From positions 34,515,608-34,579,607 of the forward strand of contig NC_088300.1 in NCBI RefSeq assembly GCF_032854445.1: 64,000 nucleotides of DNA. Direction: 5' to 3'. The notes beneath the pieces are model-generated. The model was not told where the DNA came from. It worked only from the letters and a program-made list of their open reading frames with translations, and ran no database searches. The DNA is from Liolophura sinensis (taxonomy: Eukaryota > Mollusca > Polyplacophora > Chitonida > Chitonidae). Below are positions 13,882 through 24,350 of this stretch, piece by piece. Made by a program: the position numbers and the translations under genes. The first letter of the stretch is position 1, and each line of letters begins with the position of its first letter.

Positions 13882-16800
13882 TCAAGCTTCGGGAAATTCA
13901 TCTTTCATGATGATACCAAACACATAAATCATACTGTGGGAAGAAAAACAAAAAAAAAAAAAACAATGAGATTCAGAGATCAAGGTACAATACCAAAAAC
14001 CTTTTAATTACATTAATATAATGTATATGTCTTAAAATTTGTTTTAAAATGTGCAAAAGCAGGTCATAAAATATTGAGTTTGTTTTTTTTTAGTATCATA
14101 CATGTATCGTGCTACCTTCCAAACTTCATAAACACCTTTCAGAGATCAGAAGATAAAATGATATAGTACATGTATATCAGCTCATTTAGGCCATGTTTAT
14201 GGTATCAGTGTACTTTCTAAAGACGTAACCTGAGATTTTTGGCAAAAAAATCGATCAGCACAAATCCAACCAAATTTTTGCAATTAATTCAGGGTAGCCC
14301 AGTTAAGTAGCCAATATCAGCCTTGCCTGTGTTGCCATTCAAAATCAATAGTTAAGTTCCTAAAATTTATACAGTATGTATAATGATGATAACTTAATCA
14401 AATTTTAGAAACCCTTTTAACACTATGTATAGTAGGGGTATGAATCTGACACTTGCTGAACGGCACTAATTTAAGCTAGTCTTTGCAAGTATAGAAAATT
14501 CTTAGATTTGTGCTGGTTAATTTTTTTTTTTTGATCAAAATCTCCGGCACAGCCTCCCTAATATTTCACTGATATGGTCAAGCCGTGTACTAAAGTGTTA
14601 CTGAAAGGCCTCTTTTTATTAATGAGAGAAATGCAGATAGCATGGATACAGCCATGACTTCCTCATTTGACTAACGAGTTTGCACCACTTAAAAATACAT
14701 ACATGTGATTCCCTAACAGCCTTATGATGATCAGAATTGTAGGTATCAAAAAGATTTGAACTTGGGCAGAAAACGGTGTCTCAGCTTTTCATATGTCGAT
14801 CATGTTCATAGGCATAACAAATTTCAACTCACCTATACAGGTAATAGAAGAAAGAAATTAGGTAGAAGGCCAGTTTTACCCATCCTTCCCTCATGGCACG
14901 GCTTAACTCATCAGCATTCATGATAGATGTGGGGTCATAAAGGCCGGGGCCACTCATGACTGGCCGGTTAATGTATCTGTACAAAATACACAAACAAATC
15001 ATGTACACAAATTGTCTTGTTCAGTTACAATTTATTGATAGACCGTCATTCTGTTTAATAGGAGATGCTTATTTTTCAATTCTTCTTTGGCTTGACAAAT
15101 GGTTATTTCGTTTGGGAGATCTATCTTTGGTGGTGTTCACCTTCACCTTATGGTTTTGTAACTAACTGATCTCTTTCAGAAAATAAAGTACTATTATTAC
15201 TATTATTTTTATTATAGGCAGTGCTCAAGAACTTTTCACTTATATGAGGTTGGTCAGATTTATGGGAGGAGAAAACCTGAGCAAACCACCGACCTTTATC
15301 AGGTATATGACAAAAACAGTGAAAGCTGGATTCAAACACATGTCCGCAATGGCTAGAAGAACAAGTTCACAGTGAGCCAGCATGTTAAGGATCTGTCCGG
15401 GGTTGCTTGTACAAAGGGATCGTAAGCCTAAGTTTATTCTTAATCACTCGGATCTCAATCGTAGCCTTACGATCAACACACTCTTACACAAATGGATTGT
15501 AAACTACAGATAATTGTAAGTTACAATCAGAAATTACAATCGGGTTCGGGCCTGTTGTAAATATTTACAGTATAGTTAAGATCACCCCAAAATTAATGTT
15601 ATGTACAAATACTTGCATTATATATACTGTTACTAAATTATTGACTTGGTCTGCAAAGATGTGCAATGTAATTGTCTCAAAAAGATGTTACAAGCATATT
15701 TTCACATACATGTATTCATTGTTATTGTTAGATTCTGAATGATTATGATGTAAAACTTTTTGAAAATGAAAGCAAGAAAAGTTATTGACCAGTATACTGT
15801 CCTTTTACACATGCCACTTTATTGTACGAGTCAAATTTGGAATGTTATTGTGATTGTAACTTAAAAAGAATTACAACTGCCTTACAATTTCTTTGTGCAA
15901 GTGGCCCAGCTTGTTTTTACAATCTGTTGTAAACTCAACTGTAGGGTCTACAATCGACTGTAGCTGTGATATTTTTGTGCATGCAGGCCCTGAGCCAGAG
16001 AGGCCTTGTTAGTTACAGTAGTGTGGCCTGTGATAAGAAAACTTCACAACGATGTAGCTGATTAAGTCTGGTCTGTGAAAAGTAAACTTGACAATGATGT
16101 AGCTGATTAAGTCTGGTCTGTGATAAGTAAACTTGACAACGATGTAGCTGATTAAGTCTGGTTTGTGATAAGTAAACTTGACAACGATGTAGCTGATTGA
16201 GTCTGGTCTGTGATAAGTAAACTTGACAACGATGTAGCTGATTAAGTCTGGTCTGTGATAAGTAAACTTGAAAACGATGTAGCTGATTAAGTCTGGTTTG
16301 TGATAAGTAAACTTGACAATGATGTAGCTGATTTAAGTCTGGTTTGTGATAAGTAAACTTGACAACGATGTAGCTGATTAAGTCTGGTTTGTGATAAGTA
16401 AACTTGACAATGATGTAGCTGATTTAAGTCTGGTTTGTGATAAGTAAACTTGACAACGATGTAGCTGATTGAGTCTGGTCTGTGATAAGTAAACTTGACA
16501 ACGATGTAGCTGATTAAGTCTGGTCTGTGATAAGTAAACTTGACAACGATGTAGCTGATTAAGTCTGGTCTGTGATAAGTAAACTTGACAATGATGTAGC
16601 TGATTTAAGTCTGGTTTGTGATAAGTAAACTTGACAACGATGTAGCTGATTAAGTCTGGTTTGTGATAAGTAAACTTGACAACGATGTAGCTGATTGAAG
16701 TCTGGTCTGTGATAAGTAAACTTGACAACGATGTAGCTGATTAAGTCTGGTTTGTGATAAGTAAACTTGACAACGATGTAGCTGATTGAGTCTGGTCTGT

Positions 16801-19578
16801 GATAAGTAAACTTGACAACGATGTAGCTGATTAAGTCTGGTCTGTGATAAGTAAACTTGACAACGATGTAGCTGATTAAGTCTGGTTTGTGATAAGTAAA
16901 CTTGACAATGATGTAGCTGATTTAAGTCTGGTTTGTGATAAGTAAACTTGACAACGATGTAGCTGATTAAGTCTGGTTTGTGATAAGTAAACTTGACAAC
17001 GATGTAGCTGATTGAAGTCTGGTCTGTGATAAGTAAACTTGACAACGATGTAGCTGATTAAATCTGGTTTGTCATAGGTACCAGTATATACATGTCTGTA
17101 ACCCGGACACAAACTACATGAACAATGTACATTATAAGGTGTACTTGTACACTGTACTGTGCAATTGTACATTGTACATTGTAAGGTGTAATCCCCAAAA
17201 TTTCACTGGCAGTTTTACTTTATTTGGAACAGCTTTAATAATATCTACATTTGCAATTACACGTTGTCCTGTCAGTCACTCACTGACTGTGTATTTGCCC
17301 TATTCAAGTGACGACATCAGGCCATCATTAAAAACAGACTACCCTCCAGACTTACCCTCCAAAACGGGTCCCTACTGTAAAGAAACTCATCAATGGCCAC
17401 TGCTTTTTAAGGAAATCTTGCACATAACATAATAATAATCAACTATCAGGGCGGAAGAAAACAGTGCCCCAGGCAAAACCAAAGCAGGTTTTTGTTACTG
17501 ACACACATTCCCAAAACATGAACTTCATGTTGTTGGAGAACGAGGAAATGTAACACTGCACAAAATGGCCGATGAATGATGTACGTTAACACCTGGAATT
17601 AATGTCACCCAAAAAGCCTTGAGAGCAAGACAATCTACAAAACCCCTTGTCCAAGCCATGATTCAACCTGCAGGCAAGAAGTTTGCTTGGTAGCTGGGAG
17701 TTAATCCCCGACAGAGCTAGACCATTTGACATCGGACTAAAACTCACAGGGTGACCCGTTACAGACTATAGTGTGCAACTAACACACTAATGATCATCTG
17801 TGCGTCTGCTTAACTCGGCACCCTGTACTGCAAACGTGGTACATGTGGTCCAATAAAACATTAAGTACACTGATAACATCAATTTCCTCTTAATCCATAA
17901 CATTACAAGATTCAGTCAACTGCTAGGCGTTAATATTTCTTAAAATAACACAAATACAGCATTACTGAAATTATTTACTGCACAGTAAGTTCCATGGTAT
18001 CTTACCTTCTTATATGATAGGCAATGAGGGGTATATTGAATATCACTGTGCCAAACTGAGCTGAGCAGACAAACAGGAACGTGAATAATATGTGAATTGC
18101 ATACTCCGGCAGAACGAGCTGAAAAATAGAAGCCCAAGAGTCACATCTGAGTGTCAGAACAACATCAGTATTAATTCATATGACTGGTATTTTACTCTGC
18201 AATCCAGCATACTTTACGAAGATGTAAACAATGCAGAGCCCAAATCAAACCACTGCACCTTACCATGTTATGAAGTACCTGAAGAGCCCATGACTTAAAC
18301 TGTCATCTGAAGTTAATTACTGCAGTAGTTAATCTTTAAACATAATTGGTCAAGGGCTACTAGCAGACTTCTGACAGAGCCGTTAAATTATAGTTTACCT
18401 GGAGAGTGAGAGCCTAAAACTTTTCAGATGACAGTATATATAAATGGAAATAATAATAATACATGTAATAATTACGATAATTTTCAAATATTTTTTGCTG
18501 TTTTGTGAAATTACAAGTTATAGTAATGTTTGTGGCAAAACATACAGCACAGCTAGCTTTATCATTGCTGATCTAATCATGGACAACCAGCTGCATATAT
18601 GTATACTTCTGCAGAAAAACAGACTTCAGAATATTAAGTCCTTCATAACTCCTTCATGAAATAGAAAATTCACAGCAACTGCCAAGTTTCTCTCGGTACA
18701 ATTCAATCACTCGCTAAGTTATAACACCATGAATACCGGCTTCAATCATCCACCCGTCCAGTTCAGCAGCGGTAGATCCAGGGTCAATCCTTGGTCGAGT
18801 CACACCTAAGACTTTAAAAGAGGAAGTTGCAGCTTCCTCCCTTGGCGTTCAGCATGAAGGGCATAGTGCAACGACTGGCTGACCCGTATCAGTATAATGG
18901 CTCTGGCTGTGCGCCTTGCTTGCCTTCAGTAAGGCGTCTCAGTGAAGCAGCACTAGATAAAAGAGTGGTGGAAATTCGTCCTGCAACAAGGAGGTATGTT
19001 ACATGTATTCTAATGATTCCTTCGTCGTCATATGACCGAAAAATTGTTAAGTACGACGTTAAACCTCAAGCACTCACTCCACATGTGGCCTTGACGCTTG
19101 ATAATTGTACTTACCGGGTTTAGACTATTACACTGGTCTATAGGGTTCTTATAATCTGTCTTCAGCTCATCAAAGGCAATAATCTGTAAACAGAAAGTGC
19201 TGGCTTGTATAGGCCTAGTGTTTGTTCTTCATCAGCAGATTATTCTCTGTCTCTAAGATAGTTATAGTACACATACATTCATATTAATTCCCTCGACTAA
19301 AAAAAAACTGTTAATGAACACAATTTCATGTTAAAATGTTCACATGCTAACACAGATAAAAATGACTCATTCAGTGAGTAGAAAGCGTGTGTTGTTGTTG
19401 CACATTATTTACATTGAGGAGCTTCCCTTTGTTTTGACTCACTTCAGAAACAATTCACATAGATTGTAAATAAGGTGAAACTGGGACCTAAACTCACATG
19501 AAATATCGCAAAGAAGATAAGAACCGCCGTTAAAATCAGCGCTAAAATGTAGCAAAACGCCGCAAATGTGAACGCCAT
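13882..19578 (-). CDS. CNIH: Cornichon family ER cargo receptor (complete, 5 exons)
   Basis: Exons in transcript order are 19498-19578, 19115-19183, 18006-18118, 14833-14976 and 13882-13933. All donors begin GT, all acceptors end AG, and phases are consistent, giving 152 residues. Hallmarks are the start MAFTFAAFCYILALILTAVL (first membrane segment), AFDELKTDYKNPIDQCNSLN (cornichon motif), LVLPEY, then RPVMSGPGLYDPTSIMNAD and the membrane segment LAFYLISFFYYLY. The match to animal CNIH1/cornichon is close throughout. Known role: a membrane protein of the early secretory pathway that loads growth-factor precursors into COPII vesicles; vertebrate relatives also bind AMPA receptors. The last exon gives SMIYVFGIIMKDEFPEA, a longer and more charged tail than the short tail of human CNIH1. 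The start was chosen at the conserved MAFTF; an upstream in-frame ATG adds 16 unlikely residues. Confidence 0.93.
14224..14565. mobile_element. MITE-like inverted-repeat element, family 1, copy 1
   Basis: The left end (14224-14266, with GAGATTTTTGGCAAAAAAAT and CAGCACAAATC) is inverted at the right end (14506-14565, GATTTGTGCTGG then CAAAATCTCCGGCACAGCCT). It lies in the last CNIH intron. A related element sits at 43603-43968. Confidence 0.65.
15399..15907. mobile_element. Small element with imperfect terminal inverted repeats
   Basis: The left end GGGGTTGCTTGTACAAAG and the right end CTTTGTGCAAGTGGCCC pair imperfectly. The interior has several inverted blocks such as ATTGTAAACT and TTACAATC. 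It has no open frame of note and lies in the third CNIH intron. Confidence 0.55.
16021..17075. repeat. 45-bp minisatellite with a 317-bp higher-order period
   Basis: About 23 tandem copies of a 45-46 bp unit containing AGTAAACTTGACAACGATGT, in the third CNIH intron. Variant units (GATTGAAGTCTGG, GATTTAAGTCTGG, GATTGAGTCTGG) recur at 317 bp, that is seven units: for example GATTGAAG near 16693 and 17010, and GATTTAAG near 16602 and 16919. The 15-codon period creates long minus-strand open frames that are not genes. Confidence 0.95.
18775..19080 (+). repeat. SINE-like repeat, family B copy
   Basis: It runs from GGATCCAGGGTCAATCCTTG-like sequence to a 3' end with TTCGTCGTCATATGACCGAA and ACGACGTTAAACCTCAAGCA. 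That tail type is, from memory, common in mollusc genomes. A second copy is at 42755-43022. It sits in the CNIH intron between exons 2 and 3, just before exon 2. Confidence 0.7.
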
Positions 19579-20273
19579 TCTCACATGTGAACGCACTTGG
19601 CGTTGGTTGTAAAAGTGAACTGACACTTAAGGGCAGATAACTCATCCAGACATCATCCGCACTTTTACTACAAATCCTTCCTTATATCATATTAATCACA
19701 ATTTACAACATATCAAACAATTTAAAATGAACAATATGATAAAATACAGTAGAATGCATATGTACTTAGAATCAGCGAAACTGTATCATATATATATTTT
19801 TTATTTTACGTGTATGTAGCATACATGTAATTTCAATTACAGAACATAATGGAATATATATCTATACGGTATTTACCAATTGTTTAATGAAATTTGGTAG
19901 ACACTCATCTATTCCTTTCTAGTAGAAATTTTGAAACCAAACCTATTCACTTCACTGATGGTTCACCTGCCTATATGATTAACAGTGGTCAGATGCAGTC
20001 ATGCAAAATTTGACTTGCCTCAAGTCATGAAAATAATAAATAATTTACTGATATCTCCATGCTCAGGATAATGTTCAGGAAAATGTTAAACAAGCTCATT
20101 AAAGTGATCATGCGCTCACAGGGATGTTATAATCTGAATGTCCCCTTCCTCGACAGTGTTCCAGCACATGCAGATATAGGCCAATAGTCATAGAAAAATA
20201 AACCTATTCGTATGTATATGTCACGTGTAGTATAGGTATAAAACAAAGGCCAACTTTTCTTGTATTTCAACTG

Positions 20274-20329
20274 CAGTTTCGAACTTGCTGAATATGTCTT
20301 TGAAAGGAATTACAGCAGGTTCGAAACTG
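20274..20329. repeat. 17-bp inverted repeat with one mismatch
   Basis: CAGTTTCGAACTTGCTG at 20274-20290 pairs with CAGCAGGTTCGAAACTG at 20313-20329, with a 22-nt loop and 16 of 17 pairs. The GGTTCGAAAC part resembles a tRNA T-arm, but no other tRNA parts are present. Confidence 0.8.
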
Positions 20330-23139
20330 AATGTAGCCTGTACAAATCCCGCAAGGTCAACTCTGGTTTGTATGTATGACCTACTGGTGTTTTATTTTAT
20401 TGTCTTTACTTGTAACTTTGATAAGTTAGCCTAATTTGAGGAATATTATTCAAAATAATTCAACCTTATCCCTTGCTTGCGCATGCATTATTCCTTATTC
20501 TCAACAAGATTCATACGAATGGGCAGATAATTCGCTGAGCGGAATGATATTTTTATATATAGGCCGAAATACGCATTAAAGAAGAATTTTGAAATACGCA
20601 TTTTTTCCCCAGAACAAATATATGCAAACACATGTAAATGTATATCGTAACGGGCCTATACACATGTAAGTCATAATTGTGGTATTGGCCTACCCTCCTT
20701 GGCCACGTAATCGAAATTACAAAAGCATCAGTTAAGTTATGCCCACATACCGAAATAAAGACGGTGTGATGAATGAAAAGTTTTCAAGACAGAAGTCGAC
20801 AGGTTCAGGTAATTTTCTTGCGAATATATAATATACATGTACATATAGCTTTATATATGTAGTTGATCCACTAAATAGCCATAATGTTTAGCTTACACAG
20901 TAGCATAAAATGAATAAGGCTCCCAGATGATGGTGATTAACTTGATGGGCAAATTGTACATGGGGTCATTCTCCTTAAAAATTGTTCAACTTTAATCACA
21001 ATGTATGTCAGCATCAACATCCATCAATTAGTTGTATTTTCCGTTATAATGCGACGAGTCATATTCTACCAACAACGGCATCGTTAGCGATAATAGGGCG
21101 AAAGACCTAAATTCTTGGGCTTTTGGGAATGCATGAAATAAAAAAAAACCATTCCCTCCCTACGGCGGGTTTTTGGATTCGCCGACCATGTGCTTACTCT
21201 ACCAAAGGACTCGCGACCAATCATTCGCTGTCGCTGCTTGTCTCGGGAAGCATGTGCTTCGGTCCAGGAACTGTCAAAGTTTAAACATGCTGTAGTGTAA
21301 GGTCGAAGCGAGCAGAATTTCACCAGGCAGTATGGTTGTCTTTGAAAAGAGGATTCACGTATGGTTTTCTAGGTATGCGAAGCAGATATATATCGTTTAA
21401 ACTGCTTTACTTGTGTTTGGTAGCTGTTGTCACATTTCAACGGCAGGTTAATTTTGGTTTTGACAAACGTGAACGACAACAACGCTCAAACTCGACTCGC
21501 AAAGGCTAAACCTTCGTCACTGTTGGCTTATGACCTGATGTCAGATGTGTTGGTTTCAACTAAACATAAGCAGAACAATAAAAGGTTCAAATAATTAAAC
21601 TGTAGAAAAAAACCTTCAATCTGCCAGTAATAAAGATAAATATAATTATGTTCACAGAAATGGACTGAAACGTACGTAGCTCTTAAGTATTTCTCATATA
21701 CATGTAAAAACTTTCTAGTAAACAACCCTCATATGATAATGTAGGGCACCCCACCCGCCTGTGCTGTTTGAAAATACCATATTTTATTTTATTAAACAGC
21801 TGAGGAAATGTAATCGGCAGTGAATTGTAAACTCTGGATGATTAATTTGAATTAATTGTCAGAAATTTCCAAAAATGTGGGTAGGATGCCCTGGACAGAT
21901 GTACAGGGCTTGGTCTGTGTCATAGTCTGCGTTATTAAAAGAAAAGACCTCTAAAAATTGAAACAGGCATTACTAAATAGAGCACATAAAACTATGTATA
22001 AATATACTTTCATTTACTTTTTAGGTTTTTGTGTAGAGAGTTAAAGGCTTTCAAACGTTTGGGTTCTAAGTTGGGCTTTATGGACCATGCTATCAGAGTT
22101 AAGGAACTCTGATGTCACAGGGAGTTTTTCTAACTTTATTCATGGTACTGAAGGCTTGAAATAACTTTTTTTACCCATCAGTGAAAGATTACTGAAATAA
22201 TGTTCTCAAGAATTCATTCTTTCTGGTGAACATCAGGTGAAAAAGATGATGTGACGTCAAAGTTCCTAGATAAAGTCAGATATAAGGTAGAATTCAAATA
22301 TTTGAATGCATTTCAACACTTCAAATAAATCTAAAAAAATAAATGAAAGCATTTTTACGCATAGTTTTCAGTCGCCTGTCTGATGAACCTTACTTCATAT
22401 TTTAGCTTTCTTTTACTTTGAAATTTCAGATTTGTAAAGTTCTGCATGTTCTTGCCCATTCCATTGTCTTACAGGATAATGCCATATAATTAGAAAAGGT
22501 TTAATTTGTGCGTAGAGTCTTGATGTGATCTGTGTACCGTACTCCATGTTCTGGACATTATTTTGATGGGTTGGTTGTTGTGCTGTGTAAATTAGGGCCG
22601 AATTAATTATCTTTCTTTGACTCTTATCTTTATTTGACTCTTGTCTGTCCCTTATTGTCAAAATAATTCTCAGATGAGATGAGAATACATGTACATAGAA
22701 TACAGTGTACGTGTACACAAGACAAGATTTGCCACTAAGCTGTCTAGAGCCTTGAGAATCTCCTGTCAGAGAAAGGTATTGAATCCACATAATCATTCAG
22801 AAAGGAAAGTGACTTAACCATTAGTCCATGATGCACTTAACATTTAGAGAAAGTCTAAGGGACATGTCAGGTGTCACCTTACGTGTAATTCGCTGGGATA
22901 TGATCTGGATGAGATGCACGATGTCATCATCTGGATGCCTCAGTGCGGAATCTCGAAATCTTTGATGACAGGGGGGTCTGATACAGTACAAGCAGCTATA
23001 GGGACCACTTTGATTGGACTAAATTAATGAAAACAACATCACCAGAATATATCTCTTATGTCATTGAAAAACTCTTGTGCATAGCTTCAAATACCATTAG
23101 CATGAAAAAAATATATTCTCATGATTGTCAAGATTTGAA

Positions 23140-24175
23140 GGTAAGTGAATATTGATCTGTTGTAAACTGTCACTTTTGCATCTTATCTGTGGCAGTTTAA
23201 GCACTTAATAAGTGTTACATTGGAGTACCTGCAGCTAAGTGAATATTGATCTGTTGTAAACAGTCACTTTTGCATCCTATCTGTGGCAGTTTAAGCACTT
23301 AATAAGTGTTACATTGGAGTACCTGCAGCTAAGTGAATATTGATCTGTTGTAAACTGTCACTTTTGCATCCTATCTGTGGCAGTTTAAGCACTTAATAAG
23401 TGTTACATTGGAGTACCTGCAGCTAAGTGAATATTGATCTGTTGTAAACTGTCACTTTTGCATCCTATCTGTGGCAGTTTAAGCACTTAATAAGTGTTAC
23501 ATTGGAGTACCTGCAGCTAAGTGAATATTGATCTGTTGTAAACTGTCACTTTTGCATCCTATCTGTGGCAGTTTAAGCACTTAATAAGTGTTACATTGGA
23601 GTACCTGCAGCTAAGTGAATATTGATCTGTTGTAAACAGTCACTTTTGCATCCTATCTGTGGCAGTTTAAGCACTTAATAAGTGTTACATTGGAGTACCT
23701 GCAGCTAAGTGAATTTTGATCTGTTGTAAACAGTCACTTTTGCATCCTATCTGTGGCAGTTTAAGCACTTAATAAGTGTTACATTGGAGTACCTACAGCT
23801 AAGTGAATATTGATCTGTTGTAAACAGTCACTTTTGCATCCTATCTGTGGCAGTTTAAGCACTTAATAAGTGTTACATTGGAGTACCTGCAGCTAAGTGA
23901 ATATTGATCTGTTGTAAACAGTCACTTTTGCATCCTATCTGTGGCAGTTTAAGCACTTAATAAGTGTTACATTGGAGCACCTGCAGCTAAGTGAATATTG
24001 ATCTGTGGTAAACTGTCACTTTTGCATCCTATCTGTGGCAGTTTAAGCACTTAATAAATGTTACATTGGAGCACCTGCAGCTAAGTGAATATTGATCTGT
24101 TGTAAACAGTCACTTTTGCATCCTATCTGTGGCAGTTTAAGCACTTATTAAATGTTACAGTGGAGCACCTGCAGC
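23140..24175. repeat. 94-bp minisatellite, about 11 copies
   Basis: TAAGTGAATATTGATCTG recurs at 23142, 23236, 23330 and so on at a 94-bp period, with near-identical units including GGCAGTTTAAGCACTTAATA. The array ends about 140 bp before the splice acceptor of the exon carrying the start codon of the next gene. It is probably in that gene's first intron. Confidence 0.96.
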
Positions 24176-24350
24176 AAAATGGATTAGGAAGTCAATGGTG
24201 CAGTATCAGACCCAATCTCAGACATGGGAGTATGCAGATTCTCTCATTCTAACTGTTCCTTGGGCTTTCCTTGGTCAGCAATTACCTGAAGCTCACATAT
24301 TTTCTTTAGTTTCAGATTCTACCTAGACAAGATTCCTACTTAGTGCTAAA

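Larger units (their letters stand above)
19579..24315. other. Divergent spacer between CNIH and the PH-like/CXC gene
   Basis: The two flanking genes are transcribed away from each other, so both promoters should be here. No TATA box or 5' exon could be fixed. A splice acceptor at 24311-24315 shows that at least one untranslated upstream exon of the right-hand gene lies in this stretch; 21060-21380, which is less AT-rich, is a guess. It also holds an inverted repeat (20274-20329) and a 94-bp minisatellite. Confidence 0.5.

Noticed and set aside
16378-17172. Long minus-strand open frames with a 15-residue repeat
   Set aside because: They are created by the 45-bp minisatellite, whose period is a multiple of three; the same array is non-coding intron sequence of CNIH.
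20313-20329. tRNA gene suggested by GGTTCGAAAC
   Set aside because: No acceptor stem, anticodon arm or A box could be placed around it.
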